Source of the DNA: Pedobacter sp. MC2016-15
GTDB taxonomy: Bacteria > Bacteroidota > Bacteroidia > Sphingobacteriales > Sphingobacteriaceae
Length of the DNA: 64,000 nt
Reading direction: 5' to 3'
NCBI RefSeq assembly: GCF_026239695.1
Contig: NZ_JAPIVS010000005.1
Location: forward strand, 372,001 to 436,000
Shown here piece by piece: positions 52,140-59,831 of the stretch. Both the position numbers and the translations under genes were made by a program. Each line of letters opens with the position of its first letter. Positions within the stretch are counted from its first letter, which is position 1. Under the pieces are notes generated by a model. It ran no database searches, was not told the origin of the DNA, and saw only the letters and a list, made by a program, of their open reading frames with translations.

Positions 52140-54077
52140 TCATTCAAAGTCTTCCCTGGTTATTCCAAGTTTTGCGATCCTTGAATCGAGGGTAGTAGGT
52201 TTGATGCTGAGTAGCTCAGCAGCTCCACCGGCGCCGCGTATACGTCCTTCCGTTCTTTTCAGTATCGAAATCAGGTGGGCTTTTTCCGTTTCACGCTGTA
52301 CCTGTTTTACATCTTCCAGCGTCTGTATAGGGGCAGGAGCAGTATTTTCCCTTCTGATCCCGCTGAGGTTTTGTCTGAGCTGCAGTTCTGATTGCCCGTC
52401 GTTAAGGATCACGGCACGTTCAAGGACATTTTCCAGCTCGCGGATATTTCCCGGCCAGTGATAGCTGTACATTTCATCCATCATCAGATCAGATATGCCG
52501 CTGTAAACTTTATTAAATTCTCTGCAGAACTTGTCGGCAAAAAATGATGCCAGTGCAGGAATATCCGTTTTACGATCGCGCAAAGGGGGCAAAGTGATAG
52601 GAAAGACATTGAGGCGGTAATACAGATCAAGCCTGAACCTTCCATCGGCCACTTCCTTTTCCAGTATGCGGTTGGTAGCAGCCACAATCCTTACATCGAT
52701 CTTCTTTGGCAGATTGCTGCCTACATAATTGATTTCCTTTTCCTGCAGCACCCGCAGCAGTTTCACCTGCATATCCAATGGTAACTCTCCAATTTCGTCC
52801 AGGAATATAGTACCTCCATCGGCCTGTTCAAACCTGCCTTTTCTCTTTTCCGTAGCGCCCGTAAAGGCTCCTTTTTCATGACCGAACAATTCCGATTCAA
52901 TGAGTGCTGCGGGAATGGCCCCACAGTTAACCTCCACAAAGGGGCCGGATTTCCATGGAGACAGCGCGTGGATAGATCGGGCAACTTTCTCTTTTCCCGT
53001 ACCGCTTTCGCCCAGGATCAGCACAGAGGTATGATAGGGTGCTACCTGTGTGGTCAGTTCCAGTGCATCAAGTAAGAGAGGGTGTTTACCGATAATCCCC
53101 TCAAATTCCTGCCTGCCTGACTTATCCTCAGCAATATCCTGGTTCACCGGATCTTTGATTATAGGTGATGCTGCGACCATCTTTTCAGTTACCCGGGTCA
53201 GACATGTTCTGAAAAGCTGTAGTATCGACAGATGTTTATAAGTGTAGGTGTCGGACTGGCGGCTGTAAAAACGGTAGCTGAATGGGGTACCGCCATTGAT
53301 GATAATATCGGTCACCAGAAAGGATTTGATCCTGAACGTATCCAGCCACAGGTTTTGCAGGGAATTGTTTCTGGCCTGATCGTTTGCATCATAAATACCT
53401 TCCTTGTTCTCAGTCTGGCTGTTTTGAATGATCTCCGGCAAGGCATCGGTATGCAATCCTGCGATGGTCAGCAGTTCCTTTTCAGCGATATACTGATATT
53501 CATCAAATCCAATACGCAGGTATCCTGATTCGGTAAAACTCCCGGCTTCTGCGGAGCTCGTTCCGGCTACCATCAGGTCAAATGGGATGAAGCTGCGGAA
53601 TGCCTTCGCAACCTTAAGTAACTTGACTTTTGCATCTGAGCTTTCGTTGCCAATTTCCAGCAGTTCCTTTTGCAGCAAGCTCTCCTGTAATAACCTCGCT
53701 TCCACAGTATTCTTCTGACGGTACCATGCGATATCCAGTGCTACCAACAGGTCTTTTTCCCTAAAAGGTTTTACTATAAAGCCATAAGGCTCAGTTTTTT
53801 TTGCTTCTTCAAGTATATCCTGACTTGAATTGGCAGAAAGATAGATAAAGGCAATGTTGGCCGCACTTAGCTTCCTGGCGAGATCAATGCCGCTGAGCTC
53901 ACCATTGAGTCGTATATCCAGTAATACCAGGTCTGGTTTCTGTTTCTGCAGATAACTTTCTGCCTCTGCGGCAGAAGCAGCGATACCACATACGCTGTAA
54001 CCTGCCTGTACCAAAGTAAGGCGTAATGCGGTGGCCACAACATACTCATCCTCAACTATCAGTATATTTTTTTTCAT
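52140..54077 (-). CDS. Sigma54-dependent response regulator (NtrC family)
   Basis: A 645-residue regulator. A receiver domain (residues 1-120) carries the phospho-acceptor D54 in LVLLDIRLNG and a lysine in IVKPFREKD. A poorly conserved, probably GAF-like region follows (about 130-300). The AAA+ sigma54-activation domain is at about 325-560, with Walker A GESGTGK at 356-362, the GAFTGA loop at 403-408 and Walker B TIFLDE at about 423-428. A Fis-type helix-turn-helix closes it (GGAAELLSIKPTTLDSRIAKLG). It overlaps the kinase gene upstream by 26 bp, so it is the cognate partner. Confidence 0.93.
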   Translation of the reverse strand: MKKNILIVEDEYVVATALRLTLVQAGYSVCGIAASAAEAESYLQKQKPDLVLLDIRLNGELSGIDLARKLSAANIAFIYLSANSSQDILEEAKKTEPYGFIVKPFREKDLLVALDIAWYRQKNTVEARLLQESLLQKELLEIGNESSDAKVKLLKVAKAFRSFIPFDLMVAGTSSAEAGSFTESGYLRIGFDEYQYIAEKELLTIAGLHTDALPEIIQNSQTENKEGIYDANDQARNNSLQNLWLDTFRIKSFLVTDIIINGGTPFSYRFYSRQSDTYTYKHLSILQLFRTCLTRVTEKMVAASPIIKDPVNQDIAEDKSGRQEFEGIIGKHPLLLDALELTTQVAPYHTSVLILGESGTGKEKVARSIHALSPWKSGPFVEVNCGAIPAALIESELFGHEKGAFTGATEKRKGRFEQADGGTIFLDEIGELPLDMQVKLLRVLQEKEINYVGSNLPKKIDVRIVAATNRILEKEVADGRFRLDLYYRLNVFPITLPPLRDRKTDIPALASFFADKFCREFNKVYSGISDLMMDEMYSYHWPGNIRELENVLERAVILNDGQSELQLRQNLSGIRRENTAPAPIQTLEDVKQVQRETEKAHLISILKRTEGRIRGAGGAAELLSIKPTTLDSRIAKLGITREDFE

Positions 54078-56328
54078 AGTCTGTTAAAATAGCAAAACGC
54101 ACCGTGATGTGCACGCCATTATCATTGGTGATATCAAAATTACCATTTAATTGTTTCGCGAGACCCTGCATCAAGTCGAGCCCCAAAGAGTTACTGTCTT
54201 TGGTATCAAAGCCCGGAGGAAGTCCTATGCCATTGTCAGCTATCTTCAGCAGCAAATGATCAGGCCCGTCATGCTGCAAATATATGCTCACAATGCCCTG
54301 CTTGCCGTTTAGAAAAGCATATTTTATGGCGTTGACAATACTTTCTGTAAAAATCAGTCCCAGAGGGATGGCCTGCGAGACATCCAACTCAATCGCTTCT
54401 ACGGTCTGTCTGAAGATGATCCTGTTATCGGTGTCAAAACTCTCATGCAGGTAACGCACCAGCTCACTGATATATTCAGGCATGGATATCGTACTTGTAT
54501 TTTCATCCTGATACAGCTTCTGATGGATGAGCGACATGGCCTGCATCCTTCGCAGACTGTCCTTTATCGCGAGTACCGCTGCGGCATCTTCAAGGTATAC
54601 AGATTGTGAATAAAGCAGGCTGGTGACCATCTGCAGGTTGTTTTTTACCCGATGGTGTACCTCTTTCACCAGCCACTCTTTTTCCTTGAGGAGTTTTTCC
54701 TGACTGGTATTCATCTCTTCCAGGAAGATGTTTTTCTGGTCGAGTTTGCGCTGGCTGATCTGAAGCTGACGGTTGGTTTTCTGCTTGAGGCGATAGCGGC
54801 TGAAGATCAGTATGCTGATGATGAGCATCAGCAGGGAAACTGCAATGATGCTGCGCTGAATAAACTGATTGCGTTTGATCTGGACATCTTTTGCCAGCGC
54901 CATTTTTGTCAATGTATCAATATGATCATTTTTCTTTTCTGTTTCATTCTCAATTTGTAACACAGACACCTGATAGGCTTTTGTGATATTATCAATTGAA
55001 TCTTTTATTCTTTGAGCGATCAAATGATGGCTGAGTGCCGACTTGAAATTGCCGCGGATGGAATCCAGCTCGTAAGAGCGTTGTTCGGTGATTCGAATTT
55101 CAAGGGCATTGTTGATCTTATAGACAATCTCAGCGTAGCGTTCATTGAAAGCAGCTGCATCCTGATAATTTCCGGTTTTTAAATAATACTGTGCCAGTGC
55201 CGCATAGGCGCCCCTGAAAAGCTCGTAATTATTCGCAGAAATGCCTGACAGTGATTTCCTGACTTTTACTGCGTATTGATCTGCTGCTTTAAAGTGTCTG
55301 GCAAAAGTGAGATTGACGAGGATATTGTTCATTACAGCAAGTTTATCCCGATCATTTTCGCTGTTTTTCTCCAGTTCGTTGAGGAGCGCCATGGCTTTAT
55401 GCAGCTTGTTGGTATGGGTGTAGGCGGTAGCCAGCACTCTTGAAACCGTGGAGATGTAGTCTTTGGTATTGTAGCGTTTTGCGATCTTCAGGGCCAGCAG
55501 GGAATAGGGAATGGCCTGATTGTAATCGTTCATGCTGCTGTAGGTAACAGCCATGGTATGATAGATACTGCAGAGTTGGAGTGTGGTGTCTTTCTGCTCC
55601 TTCGCCGTCTTGATGGCCAGCAGGTTGTATTTCAAAGCATTGGGAAAGGCTCCCATCTCATTTGAGGTCCTGCCGATCAGCCAGTAGGTGCTGTGGAGCC
55701 GTTTGTATCCGATAGACTTCCCGATGTCAAGTGCTTCAAAAAGCAGTTTTACCGCTTCAGTTTTCCGGTCTGCCAGCAGCAGCAATTCGGCATCATCTTT
55801 TAACAGTGAGGCCAGCCGTAATAAATTGCGATCCTTTCTGAACAGGGCAATAGCCTTGTTGTTAAACGCTCTTCTTTTGATCAGCCCGTCCATCGTGGCC
55901 ACATCGTAACGGTGCCCCATCACAATGTAGGACTCGGCCATGCCAAAGGTGTTGTTCACTTTTCTGGAGAAGTCCAGTACTTTTTGGGCAGTTGCGGTGC
56001 CTTTATCATAGTTGCCCTGTTTGTTCCAGCAGAGCGCTGTGAGTATCATGGAATTGATGATGCCATAATTGTAATTCAGGCTGCGGCTCAGTTGAGCTGC
56101 CTGATCCGCGAGGGTAAATGAGGAATCGAGACGTGCCTTTCCGATTTCTGCTTTATCGATCATGGCGCGGCCCAGGGCGAGCTGTAGCTGAACTCTGTTG
56201 GTGTCGTTTTTACTGTCGGCAAGTTTTCGTTTGAGTGTGGGTAGAGAAAGCTCTTCGAGATCACTGGATTGTGCCCTTACCAATGCTGTTACGCATATCA
56301 GCAGCAGAAAGAGGCAGGTTTTTTTCAT
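54052..56328 (-). CDS. TPR-containing sensor histidine kinase (HisKA_2 type)
   Basis: A 758-residue kinase from the Met at 56328; 56337 is an alternative. It has a signal peptide ending at RAQ (residue 20), a periplasmic array of TPR-like repeats (about 25-430), one membrane helix near 485-505 (SIIAVSLLMLIISILIF), a coiled coil, the HisKA_2 phospho-acceptor segment VKEVHHRVKNNLQM with H558/H559, and an HATPase_c domain (TESIVNAIKYA, IADNGIGLP, LGLDLMQGLAKQL). The output is the overlapping sigma54 activator. The signal is unknown. Confidence 0.92.
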   Translation of the reverse strand: MKKTCLFLLLICVTALVRAQSSDLEELSLPTLKRKLADSKNDTNRVQLQLALGRAMIDKAEIGKARLDSSFTLADQAAQLSRSLNYNYGIINSMILTALCWNKQGNYDKGTATAQKVLDFSRKVNNTFGMAESYIVMGHRYDVATMDGLIKRRAFNNKAIALFRKDRNLLRLASLLKDDAELLLLADRKTEAVKLLFEALDIGKSIGYKRLHSTYWLIGRTSNEMGAFPNALKYNLLAIKTAKEQKDTTLQLCSIYHTMAVTYSSMNDYNQAIPYSLLALKIAKRYNTKDYISTVSRVLATAYTHTNKLHKAMALLNELEKNSENDRDKLAVMNNILVNLTFARHFKAADQYAVKVRKSLSGISANNYELFRGAYAALAQYYLKTGNYQDAAAFNERYAEIVYKINNALEIRITEQRSYELDSIRGNFKSALSHHLIAQRIKDSIDNITKAYQVSVLQIENETEKKNDHIDTLTKMALAKDVQIKRNQFIQRSIIAVSLLMLIISILIFSRYRLKQKTNRQLQISQRKLDQKNIFLEEMNTSQEKLLKEKEWLVKEVHHRVKNNLQMVTSLLYSQSVYLEDAAAVLAIKDSLRRMQAMSLIHQKLYQDENTSTISMPEYISELVRYLHESFDTDNRIIFRQTVEAIELDVSQAIPLGLIFTESIVNAIKYAFLNGKQGIVSIYLQHDGPDHLLLKIADNGIGLPPGFDTKDSNSLGLDLMQGLAKQLNGNFDITNDNGVHITVRFAILTDYEKKYTDS

Positions 56329-56380
56329 GAAGAACATATTACGGTACTTGCATTCGAATTTACATAAAATAGATAAAATT

Positions 56381-56402
56381 TCTTATCATTTTTCTGATAA
56401 GA
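56381..56402. promoter_or_regulatory. Palindrome upstream of the kinase gene, site 1
   Basis: TCTTATCA and TGATAAGA flank 6 bp, 53 bp upstream of the kinase start. The core TATCA-N6-TGATA recurs at 57441-57456, with 14 of 16 positions identical when one site is reversed. It is a candidate binding site for the response regulator encoded in this operon. Confidence 0.5.
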
Positions 56403-56419
56403 GTGATGATTCATATGAT

Positions 56420-56445
56420 AAGGGTAGCCGGGTAGGGCTACCCTT
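56420..56445 (-). terminator. Hairpin downstream of the second alpha/beta hydrolase
   Basis: AAGGGTAGCC pairs perfectly with GGCTACCCTT (10 bp) around a 6-nt loop, 11 bp after the hydrolase stop in its direction. No long T-run follows, but stem strength and position favour termination. Confidence 0.65.
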
Positions 56446-56456
56446 GGTTTCGTTGA

Positions 56457-57329
56457 TTAGCGACCGACCTTGCGATCCAGGAAATCTTTGATGGTGGCTG
56501 CGATTTCATCGCCATGACTTTCCAGCGCGAAATGTCCGGCATCAAATAAGTGGTATTCAAGATTTTTTACATCTTTCTTGTAGGCTTCCGCTCCGCTTTG
56601 AGGGAAGATGTAATCATTTTTGCCATATACGATTAGCATCTCAGGATTGTAATCTCTGAAATACTGCTGCCATTTTGGATATTGCGGGGGATTGGTTCCG
56701 TAATCGTAAAACATGTCCAGTTGTATCTGATCATTTTCCGGACGTTGCAAATGGCGGAGGTCAATTTCCCAGTTATCAGGACTGACAACGGAAGGATCTG
56801 GAACCCCATGGGTGTATTGCCATTTTAGTCCGTCAGGTTGATGAAAAGTGGCCAGTGTGTTTTCTGCCTGTTTGTCGTTCCTGTCTTTCCAGTAAGCTTT
56901 GAAAGGATCCCAGAATGCTTCGAGTCCTTCTTCATAAGCACATCCGTTTTGTACAATCAGTGTCTCGATTTTTTCGGGAGCTTTGGAGGCAATTCTCCAT
57001 CCGACAGGAGCGCCATAATCCATGAGATAAAGACTATATTTTGATATATGCAGTGTATCTAACAGCTTTTCAATAATGTCAGCATAGTTATCAAAAGTAT
57101 AAGCGAAATCTGCGATAGGGGGCTGTTCGCTTCTGCCGTAGCCAGGGTAGTCGGCTGCTATCAAATGATATTTGTCCGACAGGCTGCTGATCAGATTCCT
57201 GAACATAAAAGATGATGCAGGATAACCATGCAGCAGTACGAGTGTTGGCGCATCTTTGGGACCCGCTTCGCGGTAAAAGATGTTCAGTCCGTTGATTTCA
57301 GCGAAATGATAGGTTGTTTGATTTTTCAT
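56457..57329 (-). CDS. Alpha/beta hydrolase with Asp nucleophile, paralogue of the one at 50133
   Basis: A 290-residue hydrolase. Nucleophile D104 is in LMDYGAPVGW, acid D239 in GKNDYIFPQ, and histidine H266 in DAGHFALE. REAG, LLHGYPASS, FRNLI and YHLIAADYPGYGRS match the other copy almost position by position. No cap-domain feature reveals the substrate. It lies between the kinase operon and a 578-bp spacer carrying a palindrome shared with the kinase promoter, which hints that it may be a target of that two-component system. Confidence 0.87.
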   Translation of the reverse strand: MKNQTTYHFAEINGLNIFYREAGPKDAPTLVLLHGYPASSFMFRNLISSLSDKYHLIAADYPGYGRSEQPPIADFAYTFDNYADIIEKLLDTLHISKYSLYLMDYGAPVGWRIASKAPEKIETLIVQNGCAYEEGLEAFWDPFKAYWKDRNDKQAENTLATFHQPDGLKWQYTHGVPDPSVVSPDNWEIDLRHLQRPENDQIQLDMFYDYGTNPPQYPKWQQYFRDYNPEMLIVYGKNDYIFPQSGAEAYKKDVKNLEYHLFDAGHFALESHGDEIAATIKDFLDRKVGR

Positions 57330-57440
57330 GTTTTTAGGGATTAAGATTATCGATGTCCATTTGGAGCAATTTTATCCTTCAAAACTAGCCTATGAAATTG
57401 AATATCAACGCGTTTGCCTGATTACCAGGATGATAGGTTT

Positions 57441-57456
57441 TATCAGAAATCTGATA
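57441..57456. promoter_or_regulatory. Palindrome TATCAGAAATCTGATA, site 2
   Basis: TATCA-N6-TGATA, 112 bp upstream of the minus-strand hydrolase and 452 bp upstream of the plus-strand secreted-protein gene. It shares its half-sites and spacing with site 1 at 56384-56399. A further inverted pair TGATA-N5-TATCA overlaps its left side (57431-57445). Confidence 0.5.
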
Positions 57457-57790
57457 CTATGATCCTGGCCGCAGGAAAGCGGGATTTGCGGGGGATTTTA
57501 TGAGATTCTGAAGTTATTAGCAAAATGATATGTCTTATGATCAAACAAATAATGAGATAAATACCTCCTGCTAAAATTGCATCGTTTTAGCAAAATGTGA
57601 CATGATGTGTCCGTAATATCCCTGGTTTAACAAACAGGACAGGAGTATTCCAAATTGCTCTTTTCTGCCCAAAACTACTAAAGTTAGTCTTTATTCCCAT
57701 TCCAAAAAATGACAATTTATAACCATTTTTCGGGAATACTATCTTGTTTAGTTTCGTTCTACGATGCCGCAAAAAACGACATCATACAAG

Positions 57791-57891
57791 ACAGGAATAC
57801 TCTCTGTGAGCCATGCAGAGAGCCCCTGTGAAATTTGTAAATGGACTGTTAAACGCGGGTGAAAGCCGAAAAACCCAAAAGAGTAGGCACC
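57791..57891 (+). ncRNA. Candidate structured 5' leader of the secreted-peptide operon
   Basis: First hairpin: ACAGG (57791-57795) pairs with CCTGT (57825-57829), enclosing CTCTCTG/CAGAGAG with a 9-nt loop. Second element: GGT-(GAAA)-GCC (57858-57867) can pair with GGC-ACC (57886-57891), while GGGT can alternatively pair with the internal ACCC, a possible switch. It ends 16 nt before the start codon at 57908. I do not recognise a known riboswitch class. Confidence 0.4.
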
Positions 57892-57907
57892 AAATAAAAA
57901 TTTAACT

Positions 57908-58363
57908 ATGAACACTCTAAAATCTACAATGCTGCTTTTAGGAGCCATGTTTTTCACTGTTACGGCTTTCGGACAGGTATCGCTGAACGTTTCCAAACCA
58001 TTATCTGAAAGAGATAAAATGGAAGTAACAAATATCCTGAAGTCTTTTGATGCAAGCTCTTATAAAGTAGACATGAAAACTGAAAAAGGAACCTTAATGA
58101 CTGGCCGCGCAACTGCAAAAGGTTTAGCAGCCGTTGGGCAAAAGAACACCACCCGTCCGGGTGCAGGTTCGGTAGCTGCAACCAACACCAATATCAACAT
58201 CTTTAAAAACGCTGCTGCAGCAACAAACACTAACATCAACATCTTCAAAACAGGTGCGATGAGTAGCAACACCAACATCAACATTTTTGTACAGGGCAAC
58301 TTCAACAAAGCCCAGCTTAGCCAAATGGATAAGTTATATAATGTGCTGAGCAAATATCAATAG
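57908..58363 (+). CDS. Small secreted protein with three NTNINIF repeats, candidate peptide precursor
   Basis: A 151-residue protein with a signal peptide (MNTLKSTMLLLGAMFF to AFGQ, residue 23). Residues 30-75 are charged and helical in appearance. The heptapeptide NTNINIF occurs exactly three times, at 93-99, 107-113 and 121-127, with a strict 14-residue period and different codons in each copy. The alternation of polar and Ile/Phe residues suggests stacked beta strands. There are no cysteines. It is followed by two genes resembling the SdpA and SdpB export factors, so it may be their substrate; this is inference from position, signal peptide and size. A structural or amyloid-like envelope protein is the alternative. 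Confidence 0.72.
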   Translation: MNTLKSTMLLLGAMFFTVTAFGQVSLNVSKPLSERDKMEVTNILKSFDASSYKVDMKTEKGTLMTGRATAKGLAAVGQKNTTRPGAGSVAATNTNINIFKNAAAATNTNINIFKTGAMSSNTNINIFVQGNFNKAQLSQMDKLYNVLSKYQ

Positions 58364-58414
58364 ATAACCCCATTATCTAAAATTAATCATTGTTTAACAG
58401 TCCATTTCAATCCA

Positions 58415-58900
58415 TTGAATAAAACAGTACGCATACTATTTCTGATTCATTTTGCCTTCGTCATCATTACCGTATCGCATCTTTACGAACTCATTCACTT
58501 TCAGCCTGTAAACTCTCTGATCAACCTCTATTCATCATACACCTACACCAACAGGAACTTCGGCTTTTTTGCGCCTACCGTGAACGATGATTATGAGTTA
58601 AGCCTCCGTGCGTTTAAGGAGAAAGATACCGTAGGTCATGAAGTGCAGTTGCATGCTGCAGACAGAGAAAACCGGATCAGGTTCCTCACCATGTTATGGC
58701 ATTTCAGTGAGGGAAACAGCACTTCGCAAATGGACCTGTTTGCCCGTTCCTGGGGTTTGTACTGTATGAATACCGACCGTACCGTCAGCCAGGTGCTGAT
58801 ATCCGTTTACAAACATGAAGTCCCTACAATGGAAAACTATAGGAGAGGAGAAAGAATTTCAAAAAAACTATATTATCAAACTACGATATATGCCAAATAA
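58415..58900 (+). CDS. SdpA-like small membrane-anchored protein
   Basis: A 161-residue protein read from TTG 58415; no ATG is available upstream in frame. One N-terminal membrane helix (VRILFLIHFAFVIITVSHL) is followed by a soluble domain beginning NRNFGFFAPTVNDDYELSL. Size, single anchor, an aromatic FFxP motif after the helix, and the 11-bp overlap with an HTTM gene all match the SdpA-type partner of SdpB in peptide toxin systems. I cannot confirm homology without a profile search. It starts 51 bp after the repeat protein. Confidence 0.6.
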   Translation: MNKTVRILFLIHFAFVIITVSHLYELIHFQPVNSLINLYSSYTYTNRNFGFFAPTVNDDYELSLRAFKEKDTVGHEVQLHAADRENRIRFLTMLWHFSEGNSTSQMDLFARSWGLYCMNTDRTVSQVLISVYKHEVPTMENYRRGERISKKLYYQTTIYAK

Positions 58901-59804
58901 TCCGGGCAGTCTTTATCAGCGGCTATTTAATTTTATTGAGGTAGAAAAACCTACCTATCCCTTATTGTTTTACCGTACAGGTCTGGCCCTGATTTGTATC
59001 GGCAAATTTGCAGTCCTGTATCATAATTTTCTGATCTTTTACGGACAGTACGGCCTCATCCAGTGGAGCATTTCTAAGGTCAATGCCTATCCCTATGCGC
59101 CACATATCGGCGATTACAGCATCTTTCTGGGCAGGTTCTTTAATATTTCCTTTGATGATGCTGCCATGCTGGTGATGAAAATATTTTTCTGTTCCAGCCT
59201 GTGTCTGTTTTTCGGTTTGTTTACCAGACTGAGCACATTCCTCTGTTTTATGCTCCATCTTGCCTTTATCAATACCGGCAGCGGGATTATTTATGGGGTG
59301 GAAGTATTTACGCAGCTCGCCTTGTTCTACGCTTTGTTTTTCCCCTTAAACACCACCTATTCTGCGGATATGGTGCTTGGCCTGAGCAAGTACAAAAAAG
59401 AATCTGTTGGCGCAGGAATCGCTATCCGGCTCGTACAATTCCAGATGTGTCTGGTTTATCTCTCTTCGGGAATTGAAAAATGTCTTGGTATACAATGGTT
59501 GAATGGCGAAGCGATCTGGCGCACCATGATGATGCCCATCTTTAAACACTATGACTTTTCATGGATGGCCGATTACCCCTATATTCCACTCATTATCGGC
59601 CTCTCCGTGCTGATTGTAGAGATCGGCTACGTCGTCTTCATGTGGATGAAAAATGTCAGGGTCTGGTGGCTCGGCATGATCATCGCCCTGCATTTAGGTA
59701 TAGGAATATTTATGGGGATGTGGTTTTTCGCCCTGGTGATGGTCTTCCTTAGTGTTTTTGCCTTTGGCGACGATGTCATAAAGGATACAGGGCTAAACAC
59801 TTAA
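58890..59804 (+). CDS. HTTM-domain membrane protein (SdpB / vitamin-K-carboxylase-like family)
   Basis: A 304-residue membrane protein from ATG 58890 (MPNNPGSLYQRLF), overlapping the previous stop by 11 bp; an upstream in-frame Met lies inside the previous gene. It has about seven or eight hydrophobic segments. YRTGLALICIGKFAVL, FFGLFTRLSTFLCFMLHLAFI and VQFQMCLVYLSSGIEKCLGIQWLNGEAIW are the conserved HTTM signatures (the last is the QM..VY..SG..K pattern). The length equals SdpB-type proteins, and no C-terminal carboxylase domain follows. It is probably required for modification or export of the secreted protein encoded first in the operon. Confidence 0.82.
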   Translation: MPNNPGSLYQRLFNFIEVEKPTYPLLFYRTGLALICIGKFAVLYHNFLIFYGQYGLIQWSISKVNAYPYAPHIGDYSIFLGRFFNISFDDAAMLVMKIFFCSSLCLFFGLFTRLSTFLCFMLHLAFINTGSGIIYGVEVFTQLALFYALFFPLNTTYSADMVLGLSKYKKESVGAGIAIRLVQFQMCLVYLSSGIEKCLGIQWLNGEAIWRTMMMPIFKHYDFSWMADYPYIPLIIGLSVLIVEIGYVVFMWMKNVRVWWLGMIIALHLGIGIFMGMWFFALVMVFLSVFAFGDDVIKDTGLNT

Positions 59805-59819
59805 TGTATTCAGCCCTGT
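59787..59819. terminator. Bidirectional terminator between HTTM gene and sulfatase
   Basis: ACAGGGCT pairs with AGCCCTGT (8 bp) around a 17-nt loop. The left arm lies within the last codons of the HTTM gene and the right arm in the 27-bp gap before the convergent sulfatase. Confidence 0.5.
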
Positions 59820-59831
59820 CTGCCTTACGAC

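Larger units (their letters stand above)
57330..57907. other. Long divergent intergenic region with palindrome and structured leader
   Basis: A 578-bp spacer between the minus-strand hydrolase and the plus-strand secreted repeat protein. It contains the palindrome at 57441-57456 and hairpins at 57791-57891. Short open frames on the minus strand here (57587-57772, 57748-57996) lack coding character. It should hold both promoters; I could not place a convincing TAnnTTTG for the plus strand. Confidence 0.6.

Noticed and set aside
57466..57480. GG-N10-GC spacing (TGGCCGCAGGAAAGC) resembling a sigma54 promoter upstream of the peptide operon
   Set aside because: Only the GG and GC dinucleotides fit; the rest of the consensus is poor and it would imply a 400-nt leader. 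Kept only as a weak thought.
57791..57891. Leader structures compared with cobalamin, TPP, SAM, c-di-GMP and glycine riboswitches
   Set aside because: None of the conserved boxes of those classes is present, so only an unnamed candidate is reported.
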